This document shows positions 13,001 to 25,000 of a stretch of 64,000 nt of DNA, one piece after another; the stretch's first letter is position 1, and every line of letters starts with the position of its first letter. The position numbers were made by a program, and so were the translations under genes. The stretch is from Parus major (lineage: Eukaryota; Chordata; Aves; Passeriformes; Paridae), in NCBI RefSeq assembly GCF_001522545.3, contig NC_031769.1:3429369-3493368 (forward strand), given 5' to 3'. The notes under the pieces were generated by a model. It saw only the letters and a program-made list of their open reading frames with translations. It did not search any database and had not been told where the DNA came from.

Positions 13001-16000
13001 CTATTTTAATTGCCTGTAATTTTTTTTTACTGGTAACAGAACCACCATTACGGCACAGAAAAGATAAACTGAACCAAGCAACTTTGCTGCTTTACTTACT
13101 CCAAGCTGATTTTAGAAGTAATTGCTTTCTTTTTAATTAAAGCAGGAGAATGGAAATGATACCTGACAGACATCATAGTGCTCAAACAGGGACAGCAAAC
13201 CAATGTCACTGCGGCTCGTGATGCCTTTCAAAATGGTGATATTGCCATTCCCAGAGTCCAGCTCTATCACGTTGTTGAAAACATTGGACACAGCTTTGCC
13301 AGTCAAAAGCAAGTTCACCAATTCCTGTTTGGGACAAAAACAAAACAGAAATCAAAGAGTAGTTAATCAGCACAAGACTGATTGAGGATTGATGAAGTCA
13401 CACACGTACGTGACCCCTAATTTACACAGTGGGCTTAGGTTTATGGTTAGGATTAAAATTGCTTATATAAAGATTCTAGATATTTTGGTCAAAGTCTCCC
13501 AAAGTACAATGAGGAAATTATAACATCCTGTGTTGGAAGGGACCCACAAGGGTCATCAAGTCCAGCTCCTGGCCCTGCACAGACACCCCAACAACCCCAC
13601 CCTGTGCCTGAGAGCGTTGTCTAAATCCTCCTGGAGCTCTGATCCTTGGGGCTGTGACCATGCCCTGGGGGGAAAAAACCTTTTCCATCTGTGGGTTGGA
13701 CTTTTTGTCCAAAAGGATGCTGTGAGAGACACTACTGAAAGCTTTGCTGAAGTCCAAATATTGGAGGAGTTTTCAATTTTCATCCTTCTGGAGGCAAACT
13801 GCTGATGATTTATTTCCTTTCACATCCAACTCTCAAACATCTCATTTAAGTGTTGATTTTTGTTTTTTTTTTAATGAAAGCTTCTTCTTTAAAATGAAAA
13901 GTACAGCATGAATGATATAAACTCAAAGCCTGTACAGTACTACGTGACATTCCTGTATGTGCTTAGTGATGTATTTTGTATGTTGGACAAAATTTGTTAA
14001 ATTATGATTCTTTCCCATTGATTATTTCTGGCTGAAGCCTCCTTCAGTAAGACATTTACCCATATGGGCCCAGATCACTAAGATACTGATATTTCCTAGA
14101 GGTGATTGCTGATTATTTCCTCTCCAGATGAAACAGGGGTGTGTCAGAGGCTGAACAGCTGCGAGAGGATGGGTGGCATTTGCACATGTGAGTGTGCCTG
14201 AAGTTCAGGAACAGAGATTTGGGGTATTTTCTTTAGCTAACATCCCACCAGGGGTGCATGAAAGCAGAGCTAACAGCAGGCTGTGCTGCAGCAGTGAACC
14301 AGCTCACTATTAATAAATAACATATGGCTAGAAACAGGAGGGGAAATGACAAAGAGAGAGTTTCCAGAAAAAATACTGCAAACCACCATGCCCAAAGACA
14401 TGAGTAACTCTGGTATGGCCAGTTTGGAACTGGTTTTAAGAATACTGCACACAATCACAGCTCTGTGTTTCTCCTGAAGGATTCCCCAGAATTTATAGGC
14501 TTTTACTGATATTTTTAGCACTTCTGATTCACAATCACTGATATTCTACCACCTTCTTGAGGAACTGTGTGGTCACAGTACAAAAGTCCTCTGGCAACAA
14601 GAGGAGAACATGAAGCCTGTTTTCTGCAGCCAAGGGCAATAGACAGGATCCTGGAATCACTGAGGAGCTCCAGGATCAGCCATGGAACCTCAGGCACCTT
14701 TCTGAGAGGGCAGGGAGGGGACACAGAGATATCTCAGCACAGAAATCAGCCAAGGAGCCCCAGAGAGGCAGATGAGAGGAGTGTGAGGACATGGACACAG
14801 GGCACAGGCAGGAACAGGCCAGACAAACAGCCTGAACCACTGAAAGCAGAGACAAGGATGTGCCAAAACACGAGGGAAAATAATAAAGGATGAAGGTGCT
14901 TGATGTAATGGGGATAAGGGAAAAACCAAAGGAATGTGGTGGAGATTTTATAGCAGCTTTCCCATACCTCAGGGGGCTGCTGAGAGCTGGAGAGGGACTT
15001 TCCACAAGGGCATGGAGTGATGGGACAAGAGGGAATGACCTGCAGCTGAAGGAGTGGAGGTTTAGCTGATGTTTGGAAGGAATTCTTTCCTGTGAGGGTG
15101 GTGAGGCCCTGGCACAGGCTGCCCTGAGAGGATGTGGATATCCCATCCCTGGAGACGTTCAAGAACAGGCTGGATGGGGCTTGCAGCAAGCTGGGAGAGT
15201 GAAGGCTGGAAGGGCTGGAACAAGAAGAACTTTAAGGTCCCTTCCAACCCAAACCATTCTGTGATTCCATGACTCTGTGACTTAAGAAATGCCATCTCTT
15301 TCCCGAGGTGAGTCCAGAGCAGAGGCACAGGACATGCCCAGAACTGGACCTTTAACTCACCTGAGTGCAGTAGCCGTGGCTGCCGATCAGGCGGTTTGTG
15401 AGCACATCGAAGTCATTGCGCACCCTGGAAACACAGATTTTAAACCAATTACATTTAAATACAATTGCTTATTTTCATTAGGCCTAACATCTCCAAATCT
15501 TACTGAAAAAAAAACCAAAAAAAACCTGTTCCCATCCATAAATATAGCCCTGCATTTTCTGAGTCCTTTCAAGGTGATTTTTTACATGGCAAAAAAACAA
15601 ATAAAAATTAATAACTCAACCTGTGGGAAGCAGAAGTTTGGTAGAGCTATGCTTGAAGGAAACAGCTGTAGAGGAGAAAAGAAGTCATTGTCACCACTAG
15701 TTAGAACTTTAGAAATTAGAATTACTGCACTATTTGTGTGATAGAATGACAGAATGGGTGAGGTTGGAAGGGACCTCTGGAGGTCCCTTTGTCCACCCCA
15801 CATCTGGTACCTAAAGCCAGGTCCACATCTGGATGGTTTCTGACTCTCTCTAAGGAGACAAGACTCCCCAAAATACCTGGGCAACACATTCCAGTACTCA
15901 GATAAGATCTGCTCTCTGCTTTTCCTATCATAAATACTTGTATTATATCCATACAATCTATACACTACACTGTCCATGAAAAGAAAAAGGGTAAAAAACA

Positions 16001-19000
16001 AACAAACAAAAAAAATCCCCTAGGTGTACACATTTATCATGGTGCTGTGTGGCCCCAATTTACACACTGTGACACCAAAGGGAAAAGTCTGTGAAGTTGC
16101 ATTGCCCATAATTATGGAATAATGTGTCCTCAAACTAAGCTCACTCTCTCCTAACTCCTGGAATTACTGAATTAGTGATTGGTTGATGGCCTAAACCATA
16201 AAGGTTGTAACTGTGATCGTTTTTTATCCTGCAGATATAATGGAATGGCAAACATTATTTTATACATGAATAAAAGTTTAATCTAGGCTGGAGGAAAAGC
16301 AGTGCACTGTGTTCTGGGAGAGCCGTGGCAATAAAACCCAGTGATTAATCCTATGGGTCATAAAAAAGCTGTTTTCCTTCAGTATAAAATACACTGATCT
16401 CAATTGTTTTGACTCTGTCTTTATTTTGATATTGCTACTGAGGTAGAGAGAATGCCTAAATAATGATCAATTAAAACTTATTTATTCTACACACATCCAG
16501 GCTCCTCATTCTTATTTGAATTGGCAAATCTATGCGTACAAATATCCATGTTTCTTCACAACTGGCACAATTAATTTTGTTTTAAAATGGCAATATTTTG
16601 TTTCTGACAAAGTAGGAGTTGAATTGATGTGGCCAGGGTAAAGCTAGCTGGAAATTTCCCCTTAACATTGCTACACATGCTCCATTAAAAATTTACTTAT
16701 TAAGTAAAAAACTAGGACATTTCCTGTCTTCATCCCAAACTTTAGATAAGTATTTTTCCATAGGTTTTCTTTGAATGCCAAAATCAGAATGTAACATGTA
16801 ATTTAGGGGTTTATAGCCCTAAAAATATTTAAAATAATTCAAAATAAGTCATAGTCGTGGAATCACAATTCCCGAACTTCAGATAATTATTTTCTCATAG
16901 GATTTCTCTGGAAGCCAAAATCAGAATGCAACATACAATTTTGAGGTTTACAGCCCTAAAAATATTTAAAATAATTCAAAATAAGTCATAGTCGTGGAAT
17001 CACAATCCCCAGACTTTCAATAATTATTTTCTCATAGGATTTCTTTGGATGCAACATATAATTTTGAGGTTTACAGCCCTAAAAGTATTTTAAATAATTA
17101 AGAAAAAAGTCATAGTCGTGGAACCACGATTCCCATTTTGAAAAGTGCGTTTTACCCCGTTTGCAAAAACACATTTCACCCCTTTTGAAAACACTTATTT
17201 TAAAGACAATTTACAAGTCCGTGTCAGACATAACAAAGTGCCACTGACGTCTCTTGCCCGTGTGAAATCAAAGGGAAGGCCGGGGAAAGTGTGCCCGTGA
17301 CACGGAAAACTCCCTCGTGCACCACTGCAAGGCATGGATGGGATGATAAAAATCTTTGGATTTTGGCCATTTTTCAGTTTTAGCAACGGTCTCATCTCGC
17401 CAGCGCCGCGGGCAGAATGTCCAACATGCGTCAGTCGGGGACGAGGGGACATACGCCACACACAATGGCAGGAAGCTCTAATTCCATCTGAAGGCACAAA
17501 CAATCTGGGAGTCTGGAGGTGGATCTGGGCTCCTCCAGAAGAAGGACAACATCTGCCTTTGCAATCAGCCCTGCTGCTGAGGAAACCGACCTCAGGCGCG
17601 CGGCCGCGGGGTTTACACCTCGCTCCTTACGCCTCACCTCGCTCAGTGCGTTTGGGGCTCTTAATCCTCCCTGCCAAAGCCTCTCTGCAGGTGTGTTTGG
17701 TGTGTTTGAGGTGCAAGTGCATTTTGTGAACTGTAAAAACATCAAATAGTGACAATTCTGTGGTTGTTTTCTGCCAGGGTGTGGAGACACCCATTGGTGA
17801 TGGGGAAATTGGAAGCGTTTGTTCGTTCTGCTGTCCTGGCTGTCTGATGTCAATGCAGACATAAAATCTATAAATCACTAGCACTAATAGACTGCCCCAG
17901 CATGGAAATTTCAATTTATAATTTTAAAATCACTTAATAACAGAAAAAAACCCACATTAATTAGAAGCCAGGGGTCTTTTAAGTGTCCCAGTGATCAAAA
18001 GACAACAATTTAAAGCTTGACTCTGTGAATTTCTTTTTAATTTACAGCCCAATGCTCCATGTGCTGCTGTAACATCAGAGATCGGTAAACAGACACTAAA
18101 AAGCAAGTGTTCATGATAAATATTCCTTTCTTGTGCTTTACTATCACTATTTTCCCGTGTTGTGAGAGTCCATAATCCCAGCTGGAGAGTGGGGTAGGAG
18201 AATGTTGGCTGCCAGAGCAGAACAGTGGCGTTTGCCCCTCCTGCTAATATTAAAAAGTCAGGTTAAAAAAAACCAAACAAATTATTCAGGCAGAAAGGAA
18301 GACACTGATTTTTAAAATCTCCTGAATAAAGATTTTAAATCAAGCATCTGCCCCATGTGCAGTTTTCAGCAGAAATCACTCCCTGTGCTGATACAAATCA
18401 AAAAGTTGACAACGAGACTTTGCTAAATTTCAGGTCACCTGTAAGATCTCCCAGCTTGATTTTTAGTTTTAATTGCAATGTGTGTGATGTGCTTTACACC
18501 TGCATGAAAACAGCGAAGACAGAGTTTGGATTTTAAAATATTTACAGAATGTGGATGTGTTTTTATATGCTCACAGAACTTAAATAACATGGCAAAACTC
18601 AGCTCTACATGGTTTATTGTCTTTGTACTGTTCTTTTAAAAAATATTTCTATTAAAACCCTTTTTCCCCCCCAAAAAAGAGCAATTGTGAGCCCTTATCC
18701 TGAGGCTTAACTGTCCTTTCAGCCCTCATGCAAGCAAATATTTTATCCTGACATTATTATCACAGAAAACGAGCATCATTATGTGGTGAAACCAAAAGAT
18801 GTGAAAGGTGGCTTCAGAGTAAAAACTTAATTTATAGGAGCTGGAGAAATCTCCTCATGACAGAAATCACCAAAATACAGCTGGTGTGAATCATAACTTT
18901 ATTTTCTTGGGATTTAATGCTGCTGGGTTTAAGGCAGGGATGTCTGAAAGTCCTTCCAAAAAATATCTTTATGTATTATAAATTCATTTTCTCTCCATGC

Positions 19001-22000
19001 TCCTCTTGGTGAATCTGTGTTTATCTTCAGCCTGGTTGTAATTGTTTGTTTCAAGTTATAAATAATGTTTTTATAAAGGAAATTAAGTACTGAAGGTGGA
19101 CAGATGCTCTGAGCCAAACCTTTGACTGCTCTGAATTGTCACAGCCATGCTGACACAATTTGCTGACTTCCAGACAGTTATTAAGAGATCTGCCTAGAAA
19201 CCAATCCATTCTGGGATATAAAATAACAAAAAAATAATAAAAAAAATAAATCTAAAAGCTTAAGACAGATGAACAAAACCATTGTTTGATAGAACAAACT
19301 CCAATGTCATTATAAACCTTAGCACTGATGGTGATTTGATACAATACACTTCAGTGACCTGTATGGACTAAATAAAACTTTAAAAGTGTATAAATACAGA
19401 TTTGAAATATTTTGAGCACTGGAATCTCCAGTATAACGTAACCTGCAATGAGATGAACTTTTCCTTAGCAAAAATTAAGTGAAATAAATGTTTTTCAAAT
19501 GCTTCACATACATTTACTCTCAATTTACTTCTGGGGAAATTCTTGACAAGTCTTCAATGGAGAATAATTAAATATTGAATGCAAAAGTCCAATACAAACT
19601 GTAATAGTAGGAATAATCCCAGACAATCACAATGTGAGTCAGTTCATGCCATTTGGCTTGATAACAGAAGAAAATAAAATAATAGAAAAGAAAAAATAGT
19701 GCATTTGGGTAAGTGCTGGCTGGTTTAGAGTCCTTAACTCTGAGGCAAAGCTGCCACAGAAAATTGGTGACCTCAATTTGTTCATGGCAACAGACAGTCA
19801 CATTAACAAACACACAATTACAAGTCTACTCCCAAAATAGATTTGGGGCTGGGAGGGAGAAAAAACTCATCCTCAGGAATGAGGATTTCAAATAATTACA
19901 ATGGGGATGTGGAAAATGACAGGATGGGTGACTGCCTTATTGTGTAAATAGTGTTCCAGAATATTTCTCTTTTTTTTTAATACTGGAACACGGCAAAGAT
20001 ATCAGATGAATGTTCAAAGAAGAGAAGTGCCCCTCTTAAAAAAAAAATAAATTAAATATTGTTTGGGATTCAGACCAGGGGAAGCAAGGAAGTGGCTTCA
20101 TTCTTTATTTATCACTTTTGCCACATACCTGCTAATTTCACAAAGTTCTTTAAATGGTCTGGGCACTCATGCAGGTTAATTCATCAGCTCTGCTGCTCCA
20201 GGGTGCTGACAAACAATGGGAAGTATTTATATTTCACAGGGATTGATCTGATGGGAAAAATGATTCATCTATTGGCATATTCAACCCACTATTTAATTTT
20301 TTTAAACAAATTATCATTATGACTGAATGCAATGTCCTCCTGAGTGCAACAGAACAAGCAAAGATATTAAATCTGTATTTAACTCACCACATTGACCCTT
20401 CAGCAAACAGATGAATAATCTGAATGTATGAAAGTAATTTGGCCAAAATCTGACAATTTATTTGTTACTGCTACATTTGGTAGTAGAATCACACTTATCC
20501 TTCCACACCTCTGCAATCTTTTAATCAATATACTTTATTTCCCTAAAATCAAAAGAATTAAGTTCTGAAATGCTTTGATTTGCTACACAAAAGGGGAAAA
20601 AAATGAGATTGGAAAGATGAAAAAGCTGATCAATCACTTCAGGGCAGGATTCATAATCTTTTTATATCTAAAGATGAACACATAAGCAGGCAATCACTCT
20701 GGAATTCGAAGTTTGTATACATGGAGAGAAACTGGATCATCCTGAAGGCAATTTAGGTGACCTTGCTTAGGTGATTTGCAGAGCAGAGGAAGAAACCTCA
20801 GGGAAATTCCTTTTCTCCATGTGATGAACACACAGTAAAAGGAGCCTGCCACAACCTGACCATGGCCATCAAATTGCTAAATTTGGAGGGAGAAATCACA
20901 AACATTCTGGCACTGAAGACAGACTGAGTCTATTTTTTATTTTTTAGATTAAAAGCTGAGAAGTGAGAAATAAGGTTGATACAGAAATAAAGACACCCTG
21001 TAGCCATTCTTTGAAGAAGACTCCTCAATTGGACAAAGCAATTAAAAGTTCAATTTCTTCAAGTTAATTTACTTCAGATTTTAGCTCAACAGAATCTGAG
21101 CATTTAGATATGGCAGGAACAGACGAATTTCAGTTAAAAACTTTCCTGTGGGAAAGCAGACCAGGATCATTTCACTACAGCAGGACACAACTGATGGACT
21201 CCAAGAGATGTTCAAAAGGAAAGGAGAAGGTTAAGGAATATTTCCTCATTACTTTTCATAACATGAATTCCACCACACTCCTTAGACCTACTGGGCAGTT
21301 CAAGGAAAAGAAAGGAAAAACTCTTTCACACAAGATTTCTGCAGTGGGGAGCTCATTGCCACAGGGGCTGTGGAGGCCAAAAGGATTAAAGGGTTTAGAG
21401 AAATTTTGTGGAGGACAAGTTTCATCAAGGGCTAATAAAATCAGTGACCTGGACACATCTGCCAGCCTGAAAAATCCTGGAATTACTGCTGGAAACAGGG
21501 AGAATATTCCACCAGAATGATTCTTCACTGCATTTTTCAGTTTCCTATCTTTTCCCTACCAAACCCAGGCTAACAGGCCTGCAGAACCTTGATGCTACAG
21601 GGGCAGTTAAACCCACACAGAATATTCCATGTTTATATCAGCCCTGGTGTGGATTACAGACACAGCCCACGCTGGGATAAAGCAGAATTGTGGAGAGGGA
21701 GAAGAGAGGATGATGGTCTCTGCATCTGTTACTCTCTTCCACAGAAATCCACATTTCTCAGCTGTTTTCTTGGCTTTCCATACTTTTCTTTACAGCTCAG
21801 GAATCTGGTCACCCTTTGATGAGGTTTCCTGACTCAACAGGCTGTTTACTGATACACTTTCACTCTGTACTACCACTGATCTTTAATTTAAATAACTTTC
21901 CCTGCCTTGTTTAGTTACAACCACCAGCATCTCAGTTTTTTAGAAAATAGTTATGTCCCACCTCAAAATTTGCTTTTTTTAAGGCCAGAAAACATAAAAT

Positions 22001-25000
22001 CTTTTGCACTTCTAGAATTCTTCTCTGATAACAGAGATTCCTTCTTCCCCTGGTCTGTGCTTTTCCTACACTTCTCCCAGCTTTAATGTGTGACCCCAGC
22101 CTGCCATGGTGTTTCTCTAAGGACACATCAGTGCCTTGCACAATCCATTAACATTTCTTCACCTCCCAAAACTATTTATGCTGATACACCCTCAGAGCAG
22201 ATCCAAGGTTATTTTTTAATGCTGGCCCAGAGTCTCTGTGTGCTCTGCTGCTCCTCATCCTGCCATTTACAGCTGATGAACCCCCCAGTACAGTAGTGAG
22301 CAGTCTCTGTTTACAAGACCTTGCAGTTTCTGTAGTGAAAATAAATTCCCTTTTTATTGCCCTCATCATCAGGCTGAGCCAACTCTTTTTTACAGCACAA
22401 TTTTTGTTCTCTGTACTGACAGGGCCTTTCATCTTCTCAGTCATCAGGTCACTTCATCAGCACACCACTCCCTTTGTCCAGAATTATTGTAGGCAATAAA
22501 ACATTTTTAATCCCAGACTGATGGTGGACAAACTCCATCAGTCACCAGCCCCATGCTAACAACACCTTTCTGAGTCTCTTTCCTAATCACCTTTAGAATT
22601 CTTAAAAGATTTGTTATTTTCACATTAGTAAAATGTGACATATCAAATAAAAATCTCTTATTAGGTCTCCATTAGCTAATCTTATTCTATTTTTTTTTTT
22701 TTTTAGTTTAACTAACAATTCTCCATTTGCTCCTATAACTGCAAGTTACTCTATATCTAATCTATACTCAGTATCTAAATAAGGCATGACAATAAGGCTT
22801 TTAGGATCAGGCCCATTCATAAAGCCTGGCAAAGCAAGAGAAAGCTTCAAAGTGCTGAATAAATTTAGGAATGAGGTGTAGGTACAAAGATGCCTGCTTT
22901 ATTTTTTCCTTCCCATTGTGTAGTCATCATCACTTTTTCAGGTTAAATTCCACCTCCCACAGATTTGATTCAGTTATTAGGCACAAATTCCAATTAGCCA
23001 CGCTGACTTTGCACCGTGTTGCTCTCCTTACTGAAAAGCAGAATATTAATTTAGACCTGGAGCATTCTTTACATTATTCCTGATATCAGCCACCTCCACT
23101 CTGCACAGAAACCTCACGCCTTTTCCTGATATCTTTGCATTAATGTGATAAGGAAATCACTTGTTGTTTTATTTCCTCAGGTCTGACCTCATCTGAACCA
23201 CATTTTTTCTCCATTTTCCAACACCAGGACTCAGAACACTGATGACAGAGAAGGTTGTTGCTCACCACCCTTTTTTCATTCCTCTGCACTAATTTAAGAA
23301 GTCAGAAAAGTCCCCAGAGAATGAGCTAAAAATCTTCCCTTTCTTCAGCTCCTCAGCTTTGTGATTTATCCTGACCTGTTCCACAAGGAGCTGGATGTGC
23401 CAGGGGAGCACTCTGGGTTTATTCTGGGTTTATTATTATATCCTCCTGCTGCACATCCACACCACATTTGCTGCCAGTCTCCAGTCCACTCCTGTCCTGT
23501 GAACCCAGCTGGTGACACAGCTGAAATTCCTCAATTTCCCTACCAGGAGGACAAGAGTCACATTCTCAATTATCTGGGCAAACTCCACATTTCCCCCAGT
23601 CATTATTTCTGGTATTGTTTCCCAGTTCCCCAGTCCCTCACCTATCAAGATAACAAACAGAACCAGCATAACAACATCTTTGTCTTCTTGATTCTTCCCC
23701 TTTTTTTCCTGAGTTGAGTCTCATTTACTCATTTTTCTTTACCACTAACCTTTGTTCCTTGTCCTCCGGTGCAGCAAACGCCCTCAAACCTAATTCAACC
23801 TTTTCTTTGTGGTCACATTTCCACTTGGAAATTTCCTTATATTCACATTTTATTTGGCAAATCCTACACATTTGAGTGAGACCCTACTCTCATTTTCTCT
23901 GTCCTGTCTTCCAAACCCCCTTTTCCCAGCACCTTTTGTCCCTGGGTCCCTCTCTCAATTAAAAAATGACATTTCACACATCACTATATTCCACTGCTTT
24001 GCCCTTTTTGAAAGCACAAAGCTTCAAATCTTGGTCTCACATCCTCCCACAAATATTGCTAAGGCTGTCACTGATTTTTCCTGTATTCTTGCCTTTTCTG
24101 GAAGGAAAAAAACACCTAATTCTTTCAAGCAAACTCCCTTTTTTATTATCTTTTAGCAGCTGTAAGCTGCTTAATTATTCTGCTCTTATTGATTGATTAA
24201 TGTTGCAATCAGCTCTTGCCCAGTGAACACTTTGGTTACAAGGGCCTCTGTCCAATTCCCACAACAGAACTTCAAAGACAGGGAAGATCCTGAAAATTAG
24301 GAATTACATGCAACCCATCGAGCAGGAGGCACAGATCACTCACTCCAACAAAAAAGGGCTCAATTCTTCCGTGCCAAGGTCTGGATCCCACCAAAATCTC
24401 TCCTATTTGCTCATCCCCCTATTCTTGGTAAATCTAACCTTCCTTCCTCATATTGTAAAATCACAAATGGCTCTTGAGGAGCCCTGAGATTCTCAAATTT
24501 GATTTTATTTTTCAGTTGTGTCCAGCTCCTTGTTTTTTAGCCCTGTAACATAATTGGCTGCAGCTTCCCTGTCTTTTTCAAACACCAAAAACTGCAAAAA
24601 CCACGATGGCATTTATTTATATCACACAACTGCAAGCCCTGGGTGAAAACTGCTCCCAGACACAATTTCCCCTGCTGCTGCTCTCCCAGGCACTCCCAAG
24701 TGGAGGGGAAAAGGTTTTCCCAGAAAACTGGCTCACAGAAAAATCTACTTCCATCAAGAGCTGAGAGTGCCCCAAGTGATTGGATCCTTCATGAGAAGCT
24801 GGAAGTGGAATTTTACCCCTGGCCCAGCCAAATGGGTATTTCACAGAAAGCTTTTCCTCAGCAACCAAACAGCAGGAGAAAAGGTGAATTTGGAACTCCA
24901 AATTAGAGCTTGGCTCTTGGACAGGAAAAGGTGTCAGCAAAGGAAAGTGGATTGAGGGTGGGGGACCCTTTGTTCCACCCACAACTCATGAGCCAGCACA

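Larger units (their letters stand above)
4074..13160. other. Intron 15 of MINDY4 (about 9.1 kb)
   Basis: AT-rich intron with one sizeable CR1 (5972-6415) and a short direct repeat near 5283. Many short open frames occur on both strands, but none has a recognisable domain, splice context or codon bias, so I regard them as chance. Confidence 0.8.
13325..15360. other. Intron 14 of MINDY4
   Basis: About 2 kb. It contains a rearranged CR1 (13518-13760) and a forward CR1 (14970-15283). The stretch 14540-14900 is unusually purine-rich on the plus strand but has no recognisable identity. Confidence 0.8.

Noticed and set aside
14676..15189. Minus-strand open frames of 147-156 codons
   Set aside because: They are shadows of the purine-rich stretch and the forward CR1 copy at 14970-15283 read backwards.
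17334..17729. 131-codon plus-strand open frame in the CpG-rich patch
   Set aside because: No domain or low-complexity pattern typical of a real protein. Open frames of this length are expected in GC-rich DNA with few stops, and overlapping frames exist on the other strand.
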